This document shows positions 1-5,347 of a DNA stretch of 7,181 nucleotides, in pieces. Both the position numbers and the translations under genes were made by a program. The notes beneath the pieces were generated by a model. That model searched no databases. It saw only the letters and a program-made list of their open reading frames with translations, and had not been told where the DNA came from. Source of the stretch: Vulcanimicrobiota bacterium (GTDB lineage Bacteria; Vulcanimicrobiota; Vulcanimicrobiia; Vulcanimicrobiales; Vulcanimicrobiaceae). Each line of letters opens with the position of its first letter. Within the stretch, counting starts at the first letter, position 1. The stretch is from NCBI GenBank assembly GCA_014304965.1, contig JACRTZ010000249.1, positions 1 to 7,181 of the forward strand, read 5' to 3'.

Positions 1-225
1 GTGCCGGCGAGTGGATACGAAGACTGGCCCGTCCTCGAAGTCACCCCGCAGCGGCTGCGGAACGCGTTGCAAACGGCGCGCCGGCTCCTCTGGGAGCACG
101 CGGCTCCGAACGGCATCAGCGCGCGCGAAGTCGTCGCGGTGGATGAAGAAATCGACAACGTGCTCGGCATCTTGCACCGCGCCGAAGCCGGCGGCTACAG
201 CGTCGTGGTCAGCTATGTCAGCTAG
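1..225 (+). CDS. Small hypothetical protein (possibly 5'-truncated by window edge)
   Basis: A 74-residue open frame begins with GTG at the first base of the window and ends at a TAG. Because the window starts here, the true start may lie upstream and no ribosome binding site can be examined. The protein has no signal peptide or membrane segment. Residues about 16-34 and 41-62 look like two amphipathic helices, the second acidic (VDEEIDN), followed by a short hydrophobic strand-like tail (YSVVVSYVS). I do not recognise the family. It converges on the next gene with only 9 bp between the stop codons and no obvious terminator. Codon use is GC-rich like that of the neighbours, which favours a real gene over a chance frame. 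Confidence 0.6.
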   Translation: MPASGYEDWPVLEVTPQRLRNALQTARRLLWEHAAPNGISAREVVAVDEEIDNVLGILHRAEAGGYSVVVSYVS

Positions 226-234
226 ACGCCGCCG

Positions 235-900
235 CTAACGCTCCGGGGCCGCCGCGACCGCGTGCGGCACGTTGAAGTTGGTGTAATTTGCAACGAGGTC
301 GGCCGACATGTGCGGGATGCGGATCGAGGCTTCTTGTTGTGCGACGATCTCGCGCGCCGCTACGGTTTGATAATGCTGTGTAAGGTTGATCGTGCCGCCG
401 TCGTAACGCGACCATGCGATTTGCTCGATGTGCCGCGTGGCCGAATCGACGGTCACATCGAGATACTTGACGAGTCCCCGCACTTTGGGCGTGAGGCGCA
501 GCACGTCGCGCCCGGCCGAAGCGGACGGTTTCGCCGGCAAAAGCGCGATCTCGTATTTGTCCGGCCAGCCGGATGCGTCGCCGAGCGCGTAGGCCATGTT
601 ACTGAACTGCTCGGCCGCCTTTGGAACGCCGCGAAACGCGAAGCGGTAGATGCCCGGATGCTTATACACTTGGTTACCGTTGAGGGTCAGCGAGATCCAC
701 GGAAAGACCCGCAGGCGAACGTGCAACTTCACATCGGCCGAGTACTGCTCGGGCGCCGCGGGGTTTTCGGCGAGGCGCTGTAACACGGCGCTCACGCTCT
801 CGTTCGGGGCTCCCTCCGCGAGAGCCGGCGCAAGGCTTCCCGTCGCAAGCGAGAAGGCTGCCAAGATGCAGAGCGGGGCCAGGCGCTGTCGCATACCCAT
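235..900 (-). CDS. Secreted LolA-like beta-rich protein
   Basis: This encodes 221 residues. Residues 1-28 form a signal peptide: a basic start (MGMRQR), a hydrophobic core (LCILAAFSLATG) and a likely cut after APALA. The mature part is dominated by alternating strands, for example YSADVKLHVRLRVFPWISL around 53-71 and NQVYKHPGIYRFAFRG around 76-91. It then has DVLRLTPKVRGLVKYLDVTV around 132-151 and a strand pair ending in IRIPHMS. This pattern resembles the LolA/LolB half-barrel of outer-membrane lipoprotein sorting and related lipid-handling proteins. The assignment rests on fold-level resemblance, not a diagnostic motif. There is no lipobox, so it is probably soluble in the periplasm or exported. 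Two ATGs lie close together (900 and 894), neither with an SD. The one at 900 is used here. The gene diverges from the next secreted protein gene across about 118 bp. Confidence 0.75.
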   Translation of the reverse strand: MGMRQRLAPLCILAAFSLATGSLAPALAEGAPNESVSAVLQRLAENPAAPEQYSADVKLHVRLRVFPWISLTLNGNQVYKHPGIYRFAFRGVPKAAEQFSNMAYALGDASGWPDKYEIALLPAKPSASAGRDVLRLTPKVRGLVKYLDVTVDSATRHIEQIAWSRYDGGTINLTQHYQTVAAREIVAQQEASIRIPHMSADLVANYTNFNVPHAVAAAPER

Positions 901-1018
901 ACGCTACATAATCGGCAAGAAATTGGTCTTAAAAGCGGGTGAGGGTTCCGGCCGTCTGCACGTATGACATTGAAACGTGACCAATATCGCGCGTGCGAGC
1001 GAGAAAGATGAGAGTTGG
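901..1018. promoter_or_regulatory. Divergent intergenic region between two secreted-protein genes
   Basis: This spacer must hold promoters for both flanking genes. On the minus strand a -10-like GATTAT (908-913) lies seven bases before the ATG at 900, with no SD between, which would fit a leaderless or near-leaderless transcript. No convincing -35 is paired with it. On the plus strand TTGAAA (970-975) resembles a -35, but no -10 lies at the right distance. Weak evidence only. Confidence 0.3.
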
Positions 1019-1798
1019 ATGAGAGCCGTCGTCGTCTCGATCGTTGCCGCGCTCGTACTTTCCGGGGTTGCGGCCGGCGGGGCCGACCTGGATCGCGCGC
1101 ACGCGGCTGTGGGAGCGGCGACGGCTTCCGATCGCACACTCGACGGCTGTAAGGAACGCGAGCGTGCCGCGGCCGTCGCCGGCGCGACGATTTCAAAACT
1201 CGGTACGATAGGCCCCGACGAGGTCGTCATCGCCGCGGTTCATGCCTCGTGCGCGTGCGGAAACGTCAACTGTCCGTACTTGGTGCTGCGTTTGCAGGCG
1301 AGCCGTCCCGCGATCTTACTGTCCACCGTCGCATACCAAGTTGTTCCGTTCGGCTCGGCCCGGCCGCTGCCGAAGTTGCGCGAACACGCTCACGATAGCG
1401 CGCTCGTGACGGTGGAAGCGATCGACGAATATCGCGACGGACGTTATGTCGCTGTCGAAACTGCACGCCTGCGCGGCGACACGGGCGAACGGAAGCTCAA
1501 CGACGTGCCGATTCGTTTCCTCGCCGGAGCGTCGTCAGCGAAGTTGAGCGGCCGCGCTTCGCTCGGCTGGTACGACGATTACGCTTTCGTTGGGGCCAAG
1601 GGCCAGCGGCTGACGATCTCCGGCATCGCGTCGCAGAAACCGCTGACGCTCACGCTGTTCGGTCCGAAGGACGCGCAGGTCATGCCGCTGGCGCCGAACG
1701 TTCCGCTGGCGTTGCCGGCTCGCGGCACGTTTCATTTGCACGTAGAAAATGGCAGCGACACGGCGCTCCCATATACGCTCACCCTGTCGATCCGCTAG
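1019..1798 (+). CDS. Secreted protein with CxCGxxNCPY motif and PPC-like C-terminal domain
   Basis: This encodes 259 residues from the ATG at 1019. An in-frame GTG at 977 would add 14 residues, but the signal peptide begins exactly at 1019 (MRAVVVSIVAALVLSGVAAG) and GAGAG lies just upstream, so 1019 is preferred. The cut is probably after AHA, near residue 29. An N-terminal domain (about 40-170) carries C44 and the cluster C78-A-C80-G-N-V-N-C85-P-Y, then strands and a segment HDSALVTVEAIDEYRDGRYV. This layout is seen in uncharacterised secreted bacterial proteins; the cysteines could form disulphides or bind a metal. The C-terminal part (about 175-259: YDDYAFVGAKGQRLTISGI, then FHLHVENGSDTALPYTLTL) resembles the beta-sandwich of pre-peptidase C-terminal (PPC) or PliI-like domains. 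No catalytic motif is visible, and its role is unknown. Confidence 0.8.
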   Translation: MRAVVVSIVAALVLSGVAAGGADLDRAHAAVGAATASDRTLDGCKERERAAAVAGATISKLGTIGPDEVVIAAVHASCACGNVNCPYLVLRLQASRPAILLSTVAYQVVPFGSARPLPKLREHAHDSALVTVEAIDEYRDGRYVAVETARLRGDTGERKLNDVPIRFLAGASSAKLSGRASLGWYDDYAFVGAKGQRLTISGIASQKPLTLTLFGPKDAQVMPLAPNVPLALPARGTFHLHVENGSDTALPYTLTLSIR

Positions 1799-1816
1799 CA
1801 GCTTCGCGCGACGCCG

Positions 1817-2338
1817 CTAACTGGGGTCCAGCTCCGGCCAGTACCCGAACGTGCGCTTCAACGACGCGTAGTGGGCGTGCCCATAGTCGTAATAACCGGC
1901 AAATGAAGGCCGCGGGCACTTCCGTGCGGCTTGCGGTGAGACCGGCGACGTTGACATCCACCCCATGCGAACGTGATCCCGATTGGCTTCGCTAACGAGA
2001 TTCGGGGAAACGTGAACGCGTCGAGACGTGCGCAGCTCTTCGGCGGGGCCCGAATAGCTGGTATAATCGACGGGAGCCAACTGCACGGTGACGTCGCCTG
2101 GAAATACTGCCAAGAAAACGTATGAACCGTCTCGGCCAGTCCACGTTGTCAGCGTCGGCTCGCGCGGTGAAGAAAGCACTACGAGCGCGCCGCACACCGG
2201 CGTACGATCGCCGAACGTCACGAAGCCGCGTACGGTGCCAGTATTGCCGTCCGCCAGCGCGGCACGGTACACAAAGGTCATGCAACACAGTACGGCTAGC
2301 GATGCGAGAACGGCAAGAGCGCTCGCGCGACGGGTCAT
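1817..2338 (-). CDS. Secreted protein with carboxypeptidase-regulatory-like domain
   Basis: This encodes 173 residues. Residues 1-29 form a signal sequence: RR near the start, hydrophobic LAVLASLAVLCCMTFVY, and a likely cut after AALA. A single Ig-like beta domain follows at about 34-90 (GTVRGFVTFGDRTPVCGALV, then TWTGRDGSYVFLAVFPGDVT). The phrases GTVRG, P-x-x-GA-V and T-x-x-DGSY-F are typical of the CarboxypepD_reg-like/CnaB-like fold (PF13620 type), a non-catalytic binding or structural module common in exported proteins. The rest (about 95-173) is Tyr- and His-rich at the end (GYYDYGHAHYASLKRTFGYW) and unrecognised. The start is well supported by a GGAGGT six bases upstream. The gene lies 19 bp downstream of the recombinase gene on the same strand, so co-transcription is likely. 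It converges on the preceding plus-strand gene with an 18-bp gap. Confidence 0.8.
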   Translation of the reverse strand: MTRRASALAVLASLAVLCCMTFVYRAALADGNTGTVRGFVTFGDRTPVCGALVVLSSPREPTLTTWTGRDGSYVFLAVFPGDVTVQLAPVDYTSYSGPAEELRTSRRVHVSPNLVSEANRDHVRMGWMSTSPVSPQAARKCPRPSFAGYYDYGHAHYASLKRTFGYWPELDPS

Positions 2339-2344
2339 CGGACT

Positions 2345-2350
2345 ACCTCC
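2345..2350 (-). promoter_or_regulatory. Strong ribosome binding site for the 1817-2338 gene
   Basis: The minus strand reads GGAGGT, spacer AGTCCG, then the ATG ending at 2338. It is a full anti-SD match at ideal spacing and lies in the 19-bp gap after the recombinase stop. It fixes the start and shows that this organism uses SD-led initiation for some genes. Confidence 0.85.
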
Positions 2351-2357
2351 GCACCGC

Positions 2358-3302
2358 CTATTTCATGCGGTCGCGCGGGTGTGCCTTGTCATAAGCGCGC
2401 CGTTTGTGGTCCGTTGCCAAGTCGAGATAGACACCCGTCGTTGCGAGGCTTTCATGGCCGAGAAGCTCTCGAACGATCTGAAGGTCCACCCCGTTTTCGA
2501 CGAGATGCGTCGCAAATGAATGGCGCAGCGTATGCGGGCTGGCCTGATAGTTGATCCCCGAGACTTTGTAAATGTCCCGAAAAATGCGCCAGACGTGTTT
2601 CGGCGTGAGTCGCTTCCCGCCGCGGCCGACGAAGAGCGCGGCGTCGTTCGTCTTAGGGCGAACGTGCAAGTATACGCCGATCGCGTGCGCCGCCGAGTGA
2701 TTGATGATAACGCTGCGCTCTTTTTGGCCTTTTCCGTGCACGTAGATCGTACGGTTTTCCAAATCGAGGTCCGCGATGTCGATACGCGCGATCTCGGCAC
2801 GGCGGGCACCGCTCGCATACAGAACCTCGATGATGGCCGTGTCCCGGCGGCGTTGTGCCTCCGAACGGCCCGCTAAGGTCGTATTGAGGAGTTTCGAAAC
2901 GTCCGTCAGGCCAAGGTGCTTCGGGCGCTTTTTTTCGAGCGTGGGGCCTGGGACGACCGCCGCAGGATCGTCGATCCGGAGGTCCGTCAGCTTCATGTAC
3001 TTGTAGAGCGCCTTGACCGACGAAAGCTTGCGCCGGATCGTGCGGCTGTCGTAATTTCGGCGGCCCGCCAAGAACATCACGTAGCGGCGGACGTCCGCCG
3101 TCGTGGCTTTCGAAAGCTCCGGGTACGTTTTGCCGATCGGAGACGTGCCGGCCGGCAATTTTTTGAGGTACGCGCCGAACTCTTGGAGATCGCGCGCGTA
3201 CGCCTCGACGGTCAGTTGGCTGCGGTTGCGTTCGAGGCGCAGATACGCGACCAGGTCGGCAATCAGAGGATCGGCGATTTCGGCCAAGGTGCGAACGCTC
3301 AC
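2358..3302 (-). CDS. Tyrosine recombinase, XerC/XerD type
   Basis: This encodes 314 residues, close to the usual 295-320 of Xer proteins. An N-terminal SAM-like core-binding domain (about 12-105, with LIADLVAYLRLERNRSQLTV and SRTIRRKLSSVKALYKYM) precedes the catalytic domain (about 120-305). All six catalytic positions are visible: R167 (ASGARRAEIARI), K191 (HGKGQKER), H257 and R260 (SPHTLRHSFATHL), H283 (LLGHESLATT) and nucleophile Y292 (TTGVYLDL). The enzyme should cut and rejoin DNA through a 3'-phosphotyrosine link. Xer proteins resolve chromosome dimers at dif, but small integrases of mobile elements look alike, and a single copy here cannot separate XerC, XerD and a standalone integrase. 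The start is GTG with a GGGAG seven bases upstream. No tRNA or other integrase-element gene is nearby. It probably leads an operon with the downstream secreted protein. Confidence 0.93.
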   Translation of the reverse strand: MSVRTLAEIADPLIADLVAYLRLERNRSQLTVEAYARDLQEFGAYLKKLPAGTSPIGKTYPELSKATTADVRRYVMFLAGRRNYDSRTIRRKLSSVKALYKYMKLTDLRIDDPAAVVPGPTLEKKRPKHLGLTDVSKLLNTTLAGRSEAQRRRDTAIIEVLYASGARRAEIARIDIADLDLENRTIYVHGKGQKERSVIINHSAAHAIGVYLHVRPKTNDAALFVGRGGKRLTPKHVWRIFRDIYKVSGINYQASPHTLRHSFATHLVENGVDLQIVRELLGHESLATTGVYLDLATDHKRRAYDKAHPRDRMK

Positions 3303-3309
3303 GCCGCTT

Positions 3310-3314
3310 CTCCC
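3310..3314 (-). promoter_or_regulatory. Ribosome binding site for the recombinase
   Basis: The minus strand reads GGGAG, then a seven-base spacer (AAGCGGC) before the GTG start at 3302. It supports GTG as the start over any internal ATG. Confidence 0.65.
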
Positions 3315-3332
3315 AATTAGGCTGGATGCGAC

Positions 3333-3341
3333 ATAATAACA
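3333..3341 (-). promoter_or_regulatory. Putative extended -10 promoter of the recombinase operon
   Basis: The minus strand reads TGTTATTAT: a TATTAT -10 (five of six matches to TATAAT) preceded by the TGn of an extended -10. Predicted transcription would begin near 3326, giving a short leader that includes the ribosome binding site. A TTGAAT lies only 13 bases upstream of the -10, too close for a standard -35, so the extended -10 would carry the promoter. It overlaps the edge of one copy of the repeated motif, which suggests operator-like control. Confidence 0.45.
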
Positions 3342-3360
3342 GTTTCATCGTATTCAAGCG
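3339..3360 (-). repeat. Repeat copy A (inverted relative to B and C)
   Basis: The minus strand carries GAATACGATGAAACTGT, preceded by CGCTT. It forms an imperfect inverted repeat with copy B (20 of 22 positions match) across a 34-bp gap. It abuts the putative extended -10 of the recombinase gene. Confidence 0.75.
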
Positions 3361-3394
3361 GATAACAAATGAGCCCTGCTCTCTGCCCAGCCCC

Positions 3395-3416
3395 CGCTCG
3401 AATACGACGAAACTGT
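3395..3416 (+). repeat. Repeat copy B
   Basis: The plus strand reads CGCTC then GAATACGACGAAACTGT. It differs from copy A by two substitutions over 22 bases and is directly repeated by copy C, 24 bp further on. Confidence 0.75.
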
Positions 3417-3422
3417 CGGCGC

Positions 3423-3440
3423 GAATACGATGAGAACTGT
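3423..3440 (+). repeat. Repeat copy C
   Basis: The plus strand reads GAATACGATGAGAACTGT, the same motif as copy B with one substitution and a one-base insertion (GA-AACTGT against GAGAACTGT). Its 3' edge is exactly 24 bp from that of copy B, so the two form a short tandem direct repeat. Confidence 0.65.
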
Positions 3441-3643
3441 GGGCTTCTCTTAGGCCAGACGTGGTTTGGCGAGAGGTTCGACGGGTGGGATTATGGCGTG
3501 AGACCGACGCCCGGTTTTTAGGGCAAGCCCGACGGAGTTTTTGAGGGAACGGGGCCATTTAGGGATTTGCTGGTTGCCTGTCGGCGTGTGGGCGGCGGGC
3601 GGCCCGCAGGATCGTTCGCGCGCGGTCGCTGCGCGCGCAGGCT
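3441..3643. other. Gene-free segment with possible structured RNA
   Basis: This is the larger part of the 341-bp gap between hpnP and the recombinase; no credible coding frame is present. On the plus strand CTCTT (3447-3451) pairs with GAGAG (3471-3475). Inside it AGGCCA (3452-3457) pairs with TGGTTT (3462-3467) around a GACG loop, using two G-U pairs that would be mismatches on the other strand, so a plus-strand RNA is favoured. A second perfect 5-bp stem is GGCGT (3495-3499) with ACGCC (3507-3511). Two GTTTTT runs follow. These may be parts of a non-coding RNA or the remnant of a mobile-element end. I could not assign a known RNA family. Confidence 0.3.
3617..3637 (-). terminator. GC hairpin just downstream of hpnP (terminator-like, no U tract)
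   Basis: CGCGCGC (3617-3623) pairs perfectly with GCGCGCG (3631-3637) around a seven-base loop. On the minus strand the stem begins six bases after the hpnP stop. It is followed by AACGATCC, not a T run, so it is not a canonical intrinsic terminator. It may stabilise the mRNA 3' end or assist another termination mode. A further GC palindrome lies at 3595-3607. Confidence 0.4.
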
Positions 3644-5221
3644 TTATGAGGCCTTGAGCGCGTCCAGGTTCTCGGAGTAGAACGATGCGTTGCGCTTGCC
3701 TTCGGAGGCCTGGCGGGCGAACGTGATGAGATGGTGGCTGACGAGGCCGATGTGAAACATGGCTTCGATGTCTCCGCGTTTGAGCGCCGCTCGCGCCATC
3801 TTCCAGAAGACGTGGCGATAATGACTGAAAATGCCCACACGAACGAGCAAGTTGCCGAGGATGGAGAGCGCCTTGCGGATATTTCGCGCGTTGACGCGCT
3901 GCGGACTGTTCGGCGGTTTGATACGGTTCGGAAAGACGTGGTCCACGTGATACGCGAAGCGCCGGTAAATCGCTTCGGGCTGGTACGCTGTCGTGAAAAC
4001 GCGACGCCACATCGCGATCATCTGATCGTACGGCAGCTTGAATTCCACGTTCGATTCGCGGCCGGGCTCGTCGACGAGACGCCCTTCGGCCTGCAAGCGA
4101 CGATAGAGCGGCGTGCGCGGCAGCGCCTGCAAAAGGTTAATCGTCAGCAACGGGATCTTCGAGGCCTCGATAAACTCGAGGATCATGTCGGGCGTCTGCG
4201 CCGTGTCGCTGTCGAGGCCCATGATGATTCCCGAGACGACTTCCATGCCGTGCGCGTGGATGATGTTGATCGCGTCCATCACCGGCATCGCGTTGTTCTG
4301 GTCCTTGGCCATCTCGTGGAGGGCCTTGGGATCGGGCGTTTCGATGCCGCAGAAGATCGTGCAGAAATACGCTTCGCGCATCATCTCGAGCAAATCGGGC
4401 GATTTCGCGATGTTGAGCGTCGCCTCGCACGCGAGCTGGACCGCAAATCCGTTCTTCTTCTGCCACGCGATGAGATGCGGGAGCAGTTCTTTGGCGGCTT
4501 TACGATTACCGACGAAGTTGTCGTCCACAAAATAGATCGCGCGCTCGCCGCCGGCTGCGAGAATCGCATCGAGTTCGCCGACGATCTGCTCGGGTGTCTT
4601 AAGCCGCGGGTTGCGGCCGTAGAGCTCGGGGATGTCGCAAAATTCGCAGCGATACGGACAGCCGCTTGAAAACTGAACGCTGCCGAGAAAATACTGCGAC
4701 AGATCCGTCATGTGATAGGCCGGCACCGGAAAGTCGGCAAGCGGTAGACGTTCGACCGCCTCAAGCCGCACCTGGCTCGGCGGACGCTGCGTGGATGCTT
4801 CGAGCCGCCGGATCAGATCGTCCGTCGCGTCGCCGAGCTCGCCGACGTGCAGGTAGTCGTAATCGGGATAGTACTCGGGACAACCCGATACCGAGGGGCC
4901 GCCGAGGACCGTCACCGTGCCGTGCGCGTGGGCGCGCCGGTTGATGTCGTCGATCTGCCCGCGCTGGATGTGCATGCCGCTTGCAAAGACGGCGTCGGCC
5001 CAGGTGAAATCGGCAGCATTCGCCGGCTGCAGGTTTTCGTCTCGGAAGCGGACTTCCCAATTCTCGGGCAGGTAGGAAGCGATGACGAGGATGCCTTGCG
5101 GCGGCATGAAGGCCTTGACGCCGACGATCGGGTAGGCATTTTCGAAGGTCCCAAACGACGGCGAATAGCGCGGGAACACGCAGAGAATCTTGCGTCGTAC
5201 GGAGGACGTGGCGCGCTTCAT
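3644..5221 (-). CDS. hpnP: B12-binding radical SAM methylase, probable hopanoid C-2 methylase HpnP
   Basis: This encodes 525 residues. An N-terminal cobalamin-binding domain (about 10-145: KILCVFPRYSPSFGTF, AFMPPQGILVIASYLP, VTVLGGPSVSGCPEYYPDYD) is followed by a radical SAM core with C188, C192 and C195 in SSGCPYRCEFCD, the CxxxCxxC cluster site. The core continues with YFVDDNF, CEATLNIAK, GIETPD and SGIIMGLDSDT. A C-terminal DUF4070-type region (about 365-520) ends in NASFYSENLDALKAS. This layout and length match HpnP, which methylates bacteriohopanepolyols at C-2 using SAM and methylcobalamin. Other DUF4070 radical SAM proteins exist, so specificity is inferred, helped by the divergent squalene synthase next door. 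The ATG at 5221 is chosen because family-like sequence begins there (weak AAGAGA upstream). The frame stays open to 6091 antisense to the neighbour, but that part is Arg/Pro-rich and unlike any domain. Confidence 0.8.
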   Translation of the reverse strand: MKRATSSVRRKILCVFPRYSPSFGTFENAYPIVGVKAFMPPQGILVIASYLPENWEVRFRDENLQPANAADFTWADAVFASGMHIQRGQIDDINRRAHAHGTVTVLGGPSVSGCPEYYPDYDYLHVGELGDATDDLIRRLEASTQRPPSQVRLEAVERLPLADFPVPAYHMTDLSQYFLGSVQFSSGCPYRCEFCDIPELYGRNPRLKTPEQIVGELDAILAAGGERAIYFVDDNFVGNRKAAKELLPHLIAWQKKNGFAVQLACEATLNIAKSPDLLEMMREAYFCTIFCGIETPDPKALHEMAKDQNNAMPVMDAINIIHAHGMEVVSGIIMGLDSDTAQTPDMILEFIEASKIPLLTINLLQALPRTPLYRRLQAEGRLVDEPGRESNVEFKLPYDQMIAMWRRVFTTAYQPEAIYRRFAYHVDHVFPNRIKPPNSPQRVNARNIRKALSILGNLLVRVGIFSHYRHVFWKMARAALKRGDIEAMFHIGLVSHHLITFARQASEGKRNASFYSENLDALKAS

Positions 5222-5347
5222 CGAGCCGTCTCTTCGGCGCTCCGCCTGCGAGCGCCCGCGTGAGCGGGACCTCCCCGCATGGCTCGTTTGTCCTTCCGGC
5301 GGTGGTCGGCGGGGGTTGTGCCCGCCCGGCGTCATAGTTATTACACG
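5222..5347. promoter_or_regulatory. Divergent hpnP/squalene synthase regulatory spacer
   Basis: Both genes must start transcription in or beside this 126-bp spacer. It is GC-rich except for one AT-rich patch (5332-5346, CATAGTTATTAC) just before the squalene synthase ATG. Two perfect small hairpins are present: CCCGC (5255-5259) with GCGGG (5264-5268) around a GTGA loop, and GGCGGG (5308-5313) with CCCGCC (5321-5326). A minus-strand GGAGGT (5269-5274) sits in the loop of another stem but has no start codon at usable distance. No confident -35/-10 pair was found. Confidence 0.4.

Noticed and set aside
262..783. A plus-strand frame of 173 residues opposite the LolA-like gene.
   Set aside because: The minus-strand protein has a signal peptide and coherent beta-strand pattern; the plus-strand product has neither.
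2358..3302. An integron integrase with attC sites in the neighbouring gap.
   Set aside because: The protein lacks the extra IntI-specific helix, and the repeats do not have the RYYYAAC/GTTRRRY core boxes.
3327..3342. A dif-like half site (ATGCGACATAATAACA) near the recombinase.
   Set aside because: It loosely resembles one arm of known dif sites, but the second arm and 6-bp centre do not fit, and the same bases are better explained as an extended -10.
3339..3440. A CRISPR array.
   Set aside because: There are only three degenerate copies, one inverted, with uneven spacing and no cas genes.
5316..5344. A TTGTGC/TATTAC promoter with 17-bp spacing before squalene synthase.
   Set aside because: The predicted transcript start would fall inside or after the chosen ATG at 5348, and the -35 is weak.
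5279..5347. An upstream ATG (5279) as start of squalene synthase.
   Set aside because: It adds 23 Arg-rich residues with no family resemblance and overlaps the only room for the divergent promoters. It has no better ribosome binding site. It remains possible.
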